NCBI RefSeq assembly: GCF_017562075.2
Contig: NC_054081.1
Coordinates: forward strand, 15,966,542 to 16,030,541
Direction of reading: 5' to 3'
Origin: Anopheles merus
Lineage: Eukaryota; Arthropoda; Insecta; Diptera; Culicidae
Length of the DNA: 64,000 nt
Below, one piece after another: positions 46,994 to 57,050 of the stretch; the first letter of the stretch is position 1; the number at the start of each line of letters is the position of its first letter. A model generated the notes under the pieces. That model was not told the DNA's origin. It did no database searches and was given only the letters and a program-made list of their open reading frames with translations. The position numbers and the translations under genes are program-made.

Positions 46994-47024
46994 GGAGAGA
47001 GAGAGAGAGAGAGATAGAGAGAGG
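46994..47024 (+). repeat. GA-rich simple repeat
   Basis: GAGAGA run with one T interruption, inside a longer purine-rich stretch from about 46935. Confidence 0.85.
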
Positions 47025-48684
47025 CAGAGGGAAACAAAAAGTTTGGCGGTTTAAAATTAAAAACTTTCACTGAGAGGCCCCGTAAAACGTCAGTGTGACG
47101 TTGCGTGCGTGCGTTTCACGGAGGCTCGACAGGGGACAGGACCGGAAAGGAGAGGGACACTTTGTTTGGCTAGAATTGTACGGAACTGTAATGTCGGTCA
47201 AGCTTTTGTGACTTTTCGAGGGCGGCAGTTTTGTTCCATTACGGGGGACCAGGAGTTGCGTTTGCTCGTTGCGTTGGCTAATGCTGGCACCGAGTCGTGA
47301 AACGTCAGCAAGTTTTGCAAGGGGTAGGCCTGCCCTGCTGCGAGACTGTTTTTTAGGGTTATGGACCCTTGTTGCTTGGCGCCTAACTTTTGTCCGGTAT
47401 GTGTCTGTGCATGTGCTTTAAAAAAACTGGAGAGAGTTTGTATATTTGGTCAAATAGCTCTTGCTAACATTCAGTACACGGCCTCTTGTGTGGAATTAGT
47501 ATGTCAGATGTGGGATTATTGGTTGATGAATAATAGTCAACACTACCTGATAAAGGTGTAAGGTACTGTAAATATGATCTATAAGTGTTGAAGCACATTT
47601 GCATGTCCTTAAAGAGCAATGAAGTACATTATCTAAGCTATTTAGAGCCAGATGTTTGTTTTGACACATTGCTAAGGACAATTCATATGGTCTGATCGCT
47701 GAAACTGTTATCGAGCTGGTCTAAACTCCTACAAGCTCTCTGGTCTTTGTAATGCAACGAAGCTGAGATGTGATCTGCGTAAAAGTACCTTCCTGCCACG
47801 GTACATCCAACTCACTTCCCAAGGGCAAAGTAATGAAAGGGTGCAACCACCGGGGCAGTAAACCGTACAACCTCTCCCTTGCCGTGCGCACGAATAGGTG
47901 TGTGTGTGTGCGTGAGTATTACTAGCGCGAACGCAAAATATAAGCACCAAACTTTTGCGTTTCAACCTTGAAAAAGTTTGTTCCATTATGTTCTGCTTAG
48001 AGCGCTGGCATAAAACCCCTCTCCCATCACAAACGAGGCCAACTTCGACCTTGGGGTTCGAACCCGGCCTGGGGAGGGATAAGTTTTTACGCACCTAAAA
48101 ACTTGTCTCAGTTGGCTTTTGATTTAAATTTTGTTTCGACTCCCCCCTCTTTCGGAGTCGTGTATTGATTCGCAATCCAGCAACTGAGGACTTGCGCTCA
48201 TTTGGGACCGTTTTGATTAAAGCGCGATCGGACGTGGCTGAGGTGCTAGTCGTGCTCCAAACTTTAACAACGGACTTAAGATAATTTGATTGCATAATAT
48301 CAATATTTTGGTTCACTCTTAATCTATTTTGGTTTAAGTTGATCAGTCGATGTTGGAGTAGATCGTTTCTTTGCACGATCTTGTACTAACAATGTAAATC
48401 TCTGGAGCCAAAAACAGCCATAATACTGACGTTCGTAATACCCGGCTAACCTAATTCCCCACCGGCAGGCAGATTAGCTGATTAGTTAGTCTTTAATTGC
48501 TGTTTACATTCACGCTCGCACGCTGCCTTCTTCCTCCGTACACGCTAGCGGCCTCTCGCTTTGGCGTAAACTTCCCGTCAGCTGTGAAAAGTGGGTCAAA
48601 GTTAGGGCAAAAACCTCGCTAAAGTTGCGCCTCCAGCCTGCAGATGAACCAAGTGGTGAACTAGGTTGCCAGGTATGTGTATGT

Positions 48685-48762
48685 GAGTTCGTGTGTGTAT
48701 GTGTGCGCGCGCACACCCAAACTAGATCCCAGGGAGCTCGCGAGCGCGCGCGCGCACACACC
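48685..48762. other. Alternating purine-pyrimidine tract with palindrome (Z-DNA-prone)
   Basis: GTGTGTATGTGTGCGCGCGCACAC includes the perfect 16-bp palindrome GTGTGCGCGCGCACAC at 48701-48716. A second GCGCGCGCGCGCACACAC run follows at 48743-48761. Both are alternating purine-pyrimidine with CG/TG steps. Confidence 0.75.
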
Positions 48763-49670
48763 GTTACTTTTCAACCGAAATAGCTCGTGGGGCAGCTGGG
48801 AAGGAAAATGGGAGGCTTTCGAGACGACCTGCCGGTTAGCAAGATCATAGTTGGCGGGTTCCACCAGCGCCGGGAAAGCGCCGGGTTTTGAAAGAAAATT
48901 ATAAGAAAAGTTTTACGCGAGCTAAAGTTGGCACATTTTTCGCCGCCACCGTCTTAACTACTTGTTGTTTCCCCACATTGTCGAACCACCGTCTCTTTCT
49001 ATGACAATGCAGGGTAAGGTTGGGGGCGCGGGGTAAAAGTTGTTGCAAAAGTTTGAAAACTTTTGCGACAAGGTATCCCTACTTTTTGTGAACAGAGGGG
49101 GTTTTAAGGCACAATTTGAAGGACAGAGTGGATGAGCGGAGAAGCTGCCCGTACCTTGGTAGGGTGTCTAGCGGGTGTACGAGGGAGGGTTATTTTAATA
49201 CAAAGAAAGTGCTGATGAAACATGAGAGGGAAGATCTCACAGCTGATGAGTAAACTGGTTTAGATTTGCAATGATGTCTACGCCACAGATGTGGAGTAAG
49301 TTTGCAGTGACACTGTTGGTTTGGAACATCAAGAATTCTGTAAGCTAATTTTGGGGAAATAAATCCTTGATTTAAGTTGGATTATGTTGTGTATTATCAG
49401 CTGTTCACGCCTTATCTTTAAAGCAACAAGCTTCCAGGAACATAAAGAAATTTAGAAGAACTTAGAGCTCCTCAGTTCTTGCATGTTTAATTTCCAATAG
49501 GTGTTCTTTGCAGTCTGACCTTTTCATAACCAAACAATACAAAAAAAAACACCAGAACTACACAAGTTTTGTAGATCCAGAGATCCAGAAGATATCGAAT
49601 CATCGATACTTCCCGTAGAGTTGGCGGGAAGGATATCTCTCAATTACTGCGCAAAGAATATCCTACTCAC

Positions 49671-49799
49671 CTTAAGCCGATAAACAAGCACCACATCACC
49701 AAGACGTCCGCCGCTGTATCTATGTAACAAAAGGCTAGCGAAATTTATTACAACGCTCCGGTTCGCAAATCTTGATGCACCGCACCCTTTCCAGGCCAT
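49671..49799 (-). CDS. Candidate first coding exon, unrecognised
   Basis: On the minus strand an ATG at 49799, directly after an in-frame TAA, opens 43 codons that end exactly at a strong donor AAG|GTGAGT (49671/49670). The product begins MAWKGCGASRFANRS and ends RYSGGRLGDVVLVYRLK. Unspliced, it would end at a TAA six codons into the intron. No family is recognised and no second exon is identified, so this may be chance. Confidence 0.2.
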
Positions 49800-50459
49800 T
49801 TATTCACTGGCTGGACGCACGGCCCCGTTTGGTCAGAAACGTGTTCATCCCTCCCAAACCTTCCCATCACGGCTGGCATGATGTATGATGGCGTCGAGCT
49901 GCCCTCTGCGTCCCGTACTCGGTGATGCGTCGTTTAGCAATCAACAACAAACAAACAAACAGCTACAAGCACGCCGTAGTGCGTTTGGTGCAAAACGGGG
50001 AACGAGGGGGCTAAATAAATCATGCACTCAACTGACCACCGAACCCTAGCCCAATCGAGAACTAGCCCGAGATATCGACCGTCGACGCGATTCGTTACGC
50101 CCGGCGTCAAGAATCAAGTGGAAAAGTAGCTCTCCCTTTACCATTGCTTATCGGTATGTGCCGCAATGGACCGTGTCCAGTCGTCGCGAAATTGCTGCTG
50201 TTCGTAGAAAAAGCGGAAACTATGTTGCCCAATATCGTACGCTTCATTAGCTTTCGTTTCAGCAGATCAATTAAGCCATCGGACGGGGTTGTTTTCGGCG
50301 TGTGAGTTTATTCTTTACTTTCCTTACATCCAGAATTTGGAAAGATCTTTGCGTAGTGCCCAACAATGGAATAAAGTGTTTTGATTTGAACGCAGCACCA
50401 ACACTCACAAAATGCCAACGCAATGCTGCATCGTATGCCTAAAGACGGTCGTTTGCAAT

Positions 50460-50850
50460 TAACTTAGTTCTACGCTCTAATATTGCGGAGTGGTTTGGCA
50501 TCCTACTAGTAATATTCTGATAGTTAGTATTAAAGAGGCTAAGAGAAAATTTACAAGATATGCATTCAAATGTTTCATTGCTGCTTTTTCGTTGCTGGTC
50601 TGCTGCTTCGTGAAATGGATTGTTCCAACTTATCACCCAAGATACCCATGCTCTATCGCGATCACTTCGTCCCAGAGATCCCTAACTGATTCCCGCTCGA
50701 CTTGCACGTTATGGCCAACACGACTCTTTTCTTGTAGAAATGTAACACTTTAATTAGTGTTGCCTCGCTTTGATTTCCAACTAACCTCAGTTCGATTTCA
50801 ATATGACTCTTTCTATCTTTCGTGCTCGTCTTGCTGCGTTGACTGTCACG
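50460..50850 (+). pseudogene. Decayed jockey-clade non-LTR reverse transcriptase C-terminal fragment
   Basis: The frame from 50490 reads VVWHPTSNI...KEAKRKFTRYAFK, close to the jockey-type motif VVWxP...QRKFTRYALR, then YHPRYPC...SLTDSRS, resembling the YEDRC...SLSDRR block. A further piece, FDFNMTLSIF near 50800, resembles the FDFNLSR-type end. Frames are broken by stops and only the terminal part of the reverse transcriptase is present. A 5'-truncated dead copy is the likely explanation. It lies just upstream of the SINE. Confidence 0.55.
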
Positions 50851-51000
50851 CATCCGTCTTATTATGACGGTGTTGGAATCTGTTATAAGGTTCCAACGGA
50901 TTGTCAGCAAAGGCGATGTTTTGAACGTGCGCAAAGAGATAAAAAGGCAAGGAAACCACGTATACAGGGCAATATCAAAAAAATATCCAAGAGTGAATAA

Positions 51001-51215
51001 GCGGGCCAGTCTGGTCGTACAGTCGTCAACTCATACGAGTTAACAACATGCCCGTCATGGGTTCAAGCCCCGAATAGACCGTGCCCCCATACGTAGGACT
51101 GACTATCCTGCTATGGTAACAATAAGTCACTGAGAGCCAAGCTCACTTCACTAGTGGGTACAGGCAGGCCTGGACCGACAACGGTTGTTGTGCCAATGAA
51201 GAAGAAGAAGAAGCG
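51001..51215 (+). mobile_element. tRNA-derived SINE, SINE200-like
   Basis: A polymerase III B box, GGTTCAAGCCC, lies at 51060-51070. An A-box-like TGGTCGTACAGT lies at 51012-51023, about 37 nt upstream. The body carries the block CCCATACGTAGGACTGACTA and ends in a (GAA)n tail at 51198-51214. From memory this matches the SINE200 family of Anopheles gambiae; that is the best organism clue in the window. Clear target-site duplications are not visible. Confidence 0.8.
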
Positions 51216-51499
51216 ATAAAAGAGAATAAAAGTAAACCGATTTTTTGGTGCACCTATAGTGCCAACCCAATAAATTAATTTTGTTCAATTTTTCCGAGTT
51301 AGATCGGCAGTTTGTAACAGACGGTTTTACAGTATTTTTCTCAGTATAAATTTATTTCTAAATTTCGATAAAGAATTAAGATAATTAAATTAAAAAGGCG
51401 TTAAAAGAAAACGTTGCATAAAAGTTGCCGTTTTTTGGGATAGAACAATTTTAAACAACGCCTAGATCTATGCAATCTGCACCGCAGCAATTGCCTTTG

Positions 51500-51793
51500 T
51501 ACAGGGTTTTTCAAGTCAGTTTCGAATGTAAACATTGTTCTTCAACGCATCGAAGATGTTTTTCAACAGGGATCAAATGGTTTATTTGTTTCAACATGAA
51601 AATTAAGTTTCAATGCATGTTTTTCAACACATATAACTGTCGAACTCAATCAAGGTTGAGTCGTTTTGAAAATCATGCTGTAGAGATAAAAAAATATTGT
51701 GATGGAAATGAAATGTCAGATCGATGTGGAACTAAATTTTGCATGCGGTGAATAACAATGTTTACATTCGAAAGTGACTTGGAAAACCCTGTA
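51500..51793. mobile_element. TA MITE with 40-bp terminal inverted repeats
   Basis: Left end TACAGGGTTTTTCAAGTCAG and the reverse complement of the right end TACAGGGTTTTCCAAGTCAC continue together as TTTCGAATGTAAACATTGTT, with only about three differences over 40 bp. The TA dinucleotide lies at both termini. The 294-bp interior is AT-rich without a long internal palindrome. Its 93-codon frame (51470-51751) runs into the left terminus and looks fortuitous. Confidence 0.85.
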
Positions 51794-54700
51794 AGATGTT
51801 TAGGTAGCGCTTACTTTACAACATACTTTCTTTCTCCTAAAACACGTCACATTCCGATACGACTTTGAAATCAAACAGAAATCACGTTCGCATGCATGCC
51901 TATCGTCGCCAATAAAATCCCCAACGCAGTGTTTGCCGTTACGTGCACACTTGTTTTGGAATAGACCCCTTGCGATCATGCATCGACCCCCGCTTTCATT
52001 TCATCCGCCTCTTTATCCAGTAACGTAATGGCATGGGGAAGTTCTCGAATCCTATCTGCGTCATGCCATCATGGGCAGTAGCAGCTCCTTGCGCCTCTGC
52101 GTCCAGTTCCGCTTTCCTTTTGCACGAATACCCGAACCTACGCCCCACTTTGTCATCTCTCAATCAACCGATTAGGCAACAGTTATATTGACGCTTATAG
52201 CCCGTTCCGGGCTTTTGCGATAGAACTTACGTCATAGCTGTTTGCTTCGGTCCTGTATTTATCCTTCCCTTGCACGTTTGATGCAAAAGAAAGGAGAGAA
52301 AAAACCGAGGCAAATCCAACAGAACCTTCTCTGCCACTCACTACTACTACACATACACACACATACACTGGGGGGATATTCTTGTTTTGTTTCCTTGTCC
52401 CGACGTTTGCTTGTACTTGCTCACTTTAACGGGCTAATCCGCTCGATCCTTTTACAACTGTCCACAGCTCCGTTGAAGGAAAGGATGGTAAGAAAACTAA
52501 CCGGAGGAAGGGGGCAACTTTTTTCTAGATCACCCTTTATTTCCCTCTTCTTTTTGTATCCCCTTTATTTCTTGCTGTGAATGTAAAAGAAAATTCCAGG
52601 CCACAGTGAACACTGTGGAACAATTTTTAGGATACAAGAGACGTTTTTGTTTAGTTTTGTTTTCAAGAATAAAGATGATTCAACTGTCAAACACAACTAA
52701 GTCCATTTTTTCATTCTACTTGTTTTGTTTAATTTTCTTAATTGATTTTAGTAGTGTGTGTTCATCTTGAAAATGAATGAAATAACAATTTTCATCAAAA
52801 AAAAAAAAGCTATTTGCTTCCATTTCTCAGTTTGAATTTTTATATAGTACTAATATTCATCTGATGTTCTTGAGTAATCTTTTCTTGAGCGACCGTGTAG
52901 TATTTAATAACTCGCCTAAAGCTAAGTAATTCGCTTCCCTGTTTTCGTTTTTTATAAATTCTATTACATAATGAAACAAAAAAACTCAATCCAGCGCGAC
53001 TTTTGGACTATTCGCCGAGTGATGGTGTTCACTGTGCCCCAGTTGTACCCTCGGTGAAAGTGTTTGCACGTACGGCAATGATATATTTTTTATTGTTTAT
53101 TTATGTTGCGGAGTCTATCCGGGCGGAACCTCAGCCTACCCGAGAGGTGACGTATTTACCATCTAACGGCGCAAGTAGCGCCCCAAAACCCTTCGAAGCC
53201 GGACAGTGGGCAGTTCCCGTTACGCCATGTGACCGTGCAAGTGGAACGAGACGTTTACATCAATTGGCGTGCGGGATGGGGTAGAGGTTAGCTTTGGAAG
53301 GAAGGAAGATTAGGAGCAGATAGGGAAGGAAATCCAAAAAGCAGGCGATAGTTTATTTCACTGTAATTGAATCAGCGATCCCAGCCAGTGGCGAGAGAAA
53401 GCTGTGTTCGCTTTTCGGGTTTTATTGCGCCAACCGCTTTCACTGCGGGGTACGGGGAGAGGTCGAGGGCGACAGTCGAATATGATTTGTGTGTGCGTGC
53501 TGAAACGATGCTCCCATTCCGCCGTCCTTGCACTCTTCTGGAACGAAACGATGATGATTATTGTCATCGATATTATTGGCCCGCTGCGGCATGGACGCTT
53601 CTTGCAAGACGATTTATGCGCCAAGGGCCGTAGCGGCTCAGAGGACAGGCTCACAGGGGGGTTATGGGAGAAGATGGTGTTTTTTACGAGCATTATCTTG
53701 GTCCTTCCACTTGAGTGAAGTGGGGAACGGTCGCATAACCAGTGAGGCAAAAATGTATTTTTTCGTCTGCTCGTTTTTTTCCTGCGCATGTTACTTTAAT
53801 TTCGTTGACCTCTCACACGGGCTCACATGTCGGTGCGTCGTCCATTCATCAATTTGTTCGCTGCCGACGGTAACCTGTCACGTTTTACACTGCGCGATGG
53901 TAGACGCGAGTATGTGTGCTGCACAGCACTCACTGGCGGCCTCTCGAGACGCCCCGGCCACTCTTAATGTTTTGCCATCTATTTCTCTAATGCTCATATT
54001 TGTTACGGTGGTGGTGTGCAGGCGCAACCGCACGGTCATCTGGCCGCACTTTCGAAGCCCCGGTTGCGCTAGCCGTGTTTCCCCAGAGTGTCGTTCATTC
54101 ATTCATTTGTTTCATTACGCGCCGCCGCCACCGCCGTGTGATGACGGTGTAGCGGTGTAGAGATTTGGTTGCGCCCCCAAAACTGTAGCGACCAGCCGTA
54201 CCCCGCTGGGAGCGTCGCCAAGCTACCGGTGTCGGGTGGTTTTGGCCGCTGATGGATGGGCATCTTCCCTGGCGCCTGGCTTCCATGCGAGGGCGTCCTA
54301 CAACCAAGAGAACTTGTTCGATGCAGCGAGGCTGAGGCGAAAGGACAGAATGTTGATTCATAATCACGAAATGAGGCTCGAGATTTAAGGTTTTTTTCCG
54401 TTGGCAAGCGTTTTGGGGAAAGGTTTAAAGCAAATCTTCAATTAAAATGCTGTTGCTAAGCTTTAAAGTGGTGTGGCCTTCGGAAATGGTCATCAGGGGA
54501 AGTCATCATTAACCGTGACGCAAGCAAACGCAAAAGGATAAATTTTAAGCAATCAGCTACGGCCCGGTACGGCGGGTCGATGCCACCGAAAACAGCCTTC
54601 AACATCAAAGCCGATCGAACATCCGCTCGTTAGTGGGTGCTGCTGGATGTAAGGTGTCCGTGGCAGCGCTGTTTTAGCGCACCTGGGAGGAATAAAAAAC

Positions 54701-56179
54701 AGTAAACCAGCATCCCGGAAGCGACCCGATCCCGCGAACTTAATTACTCTCTCATTAAGCGGTTATTTGCCGAGGTGGGAGCGTAAGTAATTTATTTTCC
54801 GCTGCACCTTTTGCGGAAATTTTTCGGAGAGAGTGGATTCGGTCCGTTTCGCAAAACCAAGGTTTATGAGGTGACGACGGATGCTCGAATGCGATCCCCC
54901 TCCGACCGGTGTGATTTCATGGGGAAAGAAGGGTGTCAAATACGTCAAGGGCTTCAAAGGGGTTTTGATAAGTGCTTTTAATGATGCTTCGCTAGGATGA
55001 CAATGGGAAACAGATATCGTAATCGGGTCAGCTAAATACTTCACAAATCACAAATACCCTTCCTTGACCGCATCTGCTATCAAACTAAACTAAACAAAAT
55101 GTATTCATTTCTTGTGATCGTTATCGATATTTTGATAATCCGATGTGTGAAAGTCTCTACATTAAATATTTCGATAGATGTGTTTAACACTTGTCTATAT
55201 TCAAATTCTATTATTGGCTGATTAGCGTTACTTTCCAGCGGTTACTTGGATGCTTTTTGCTTAGTTCACTTACATACAATGGCAATTGCTATTGCATAAA
55301 TGTAAACTAAGATCTTTGAAAGAGAACAGGTCGATGCGTTTAGAGTAAATTGACACAAAGCCATGGGAAAATTTTGACAGTTAAACTGAACATTGTTTAT
55401 GTTTAGCGATGGACTTTGCTATGTCGTGTTCAAGAGTTTTGTTCTGCATTTTGCACTCATATCTCTTTACTAATTTGAGCAATTAGAATATGACATGGTT
55501 GATATAATCCAAGGATTTCATTTATCATTAGTCGCTGGGTTATAAGCAAAGGAAGGTATGTGTATTGTACGTGTGTGTGCCGATTGGATGTTTCATTTTA
55601 CTCTCAGTGGTTAATTGAATGTTAATAGGATTTCTCATATCAAGTGGGGACATGTACTGTGCTGTTTTATGACTAATAAGCTTTTGGTTCCTCCGGCAAG
55701 ACCGTTGCGGACGGTAGTGGTTCGTGGTTATGGAATTGCCAACGAACAGAAAAGTCTATCAATGTTTCTGAATACAGCTGATGCAAAAAATGATGTAAAT
55801 ATATATTAAAAAAAAACTAATTAAAACCATTTGCTCTAAATATGTTAATTTATATGAAAGTGAGACATCAGTACACCCAATTGATTAACAATAATGACTA
55901 ATAACTATAATTGTGAAATTTCAACACCATATAAGCAAATATTAGGAAGCTTCGCGTCCATTTTGCTCAAAAATGTAGATTATTTGCAAAGGAGGCATAG
56001 GATGTCATCACTTTTCTTTTCACTTTTTCACTTTTTTTTGAATTTATACGTGTTTTTCCGAGGGCTTTCAAGATACAGGCCTGATGTGTTGCATAGCTAA
56101 AAAGTGATTTATACGCCAGGTGAAGAAAAATGTTCTTTTACTTAGTCCAATTAATTATTTGGAATGTTTCAATGTCAGT
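51794..56179. other. No confirmed gene
   Basis: AT-rich at 52580-53000 and 55070-56170, otherwise mixed. Only the weak secreted-peptide ORF at 53078 stands out. Confidence 0.45.
53078..53284 (+). CDS. Possible small secreted-protein ORF
   Basis: The 68-codon frame begins MIYFLLFIYVAESIRA, which resembles a signal peptide with a cleavage site after Ala16, followed by EPQPTREVTYLPSNG. A possible donor GAG|GTGACG lies at 53146/53147. The surroundings are AT-rich and no family is recognised; chance is quite possible. Confidence 0.18.
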   Translation: MIYFLLFIYVAESIRAEPQPTREVTYLPSNGASSAPKPFEAGQWAVPVTPCDRASGTRRLHQLACGMG

Positions 56180-56449
56180 CTATTCATGTAGGTGCTCCAT
56201 CTCCGACAGGTCTCGCTTCACCAGATCCAACCATCGAGTTCGCTGTGCTCCCCTGCACCTCATGCCGAACTGCCGATCGCTGTCGAACGCTTTCTTGGTG
56301 GGGCATGAGTCCAGCATCCTCATAACATGCCCCTTCCATCGTATCCTACCAGCTTTCGCTACCGTTAGGATGCTCGGTTCGCCGCACAGCTCAGCAAGCC
56401 AGTGGTTCATCATTCTCCTACAAACTCCATGCTCGAACACACTGGACAC
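56180..56449 (-). pseudogene. Non-LTR retrotransposon reverse transcriptase C-terminal fragment
   Basis: An 89-codon frame with the hallmark C-terminal region of LINE reverse transcriptases: RRMMNHWLAELCGEPSI, then AGRIRWKGHVMRM, then RGAQRTRWLDLVKRDL. In intact elements this follows a full RT domain; here nothing recognisable continues in either direction, so it is a truncated remnant. The family is RTE- or jockey-like; I cannot place it more exactly. Confidence 0.75.
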
Positions 56450-56579
56450 CTATTTGTCTATAAAATGTCTACATTTTGCAAGGAGTCGGAAAATTTTCCT
56501 GTAACAAATAAACAAACGGAAAGACCACTGAACTCTGTAGTTCCATGACTGAGATGTAGACGTTATCTTTGAGCTGGGA

Positions 56580-57050
56580 GAAAAAGAGATCAGTTTAAGG
56601 GAGTATTGGTGCTAGCCAGTTCCAAGATCGGAAGGGGATCTGTTCCATGCCTGATACGGTTTTGGAATTAAATACAGGATCCATGTGCAATCAGAATCAG
56701 TTTTATAACCAAAATGAATTCGAGATCAGTTCCAGGACTGTTATGGGTTCAGTTATAGGTTTGGTGTGTGTTGGGGATCAATAGCAGAATCTTTAGTAAA
56801 AAGCGAAAGGTTTATTCGATAACTGAAGAAAGATCAGAGTAATTCCAGAACCGTTACAGAGTTGGGACTAGTTCCAGGATCAGTTACAGGACCGAATCGG
56901 GGTCATTATCAGTTCCAGTGCCAGTATAGGTCATGACATGTAATCTAAGCCTGTAAGGGTTTGGGATCAGCTTCAGCTCTGGAAGGGGATATGTAAAAGT
57001 TCTATGAACGACATGTTTTGGGGATCAATACCGAGATATGGGGGTTAAAC
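56580..57050 (+). repeat. Degenerate minisatellite-like array
   Basis: A diverged motif, approximately GGGATCAGTTCCAGGACCG followed by TTA-GGG, recurs many times with gaps (for example near 56630, 56725, 56865, 56880 and 57010). Units are too diverged for a clean period by eye, but roughly 25-35 bp. No coding potential. It starts about 130 bp downstream of the retrotransposon fragment. Confidence 0.5.

Larger units (their letters stand above)
41198..50459. other. No confirmed gene
   Basis: Noncoding apart from the candidate exons listed separately. Contains a 12-C run at 42594-42605, an 11-G run near 43661, ATTA-rich homeodomain-type sequence at 43955-43976, and a CpG/GAGA-rich stretch at 45050-45200 within a 289-codon frame that looks fortuitous. 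Confidence 0.45.

Noticed and set aside
48050..48070. GGGTTCGAACCC as a tRNA T-arm / B box
   Set aside because: It is a simple palindrome; no D arm, anticodon arm or acceptor stem can be drawn around it.
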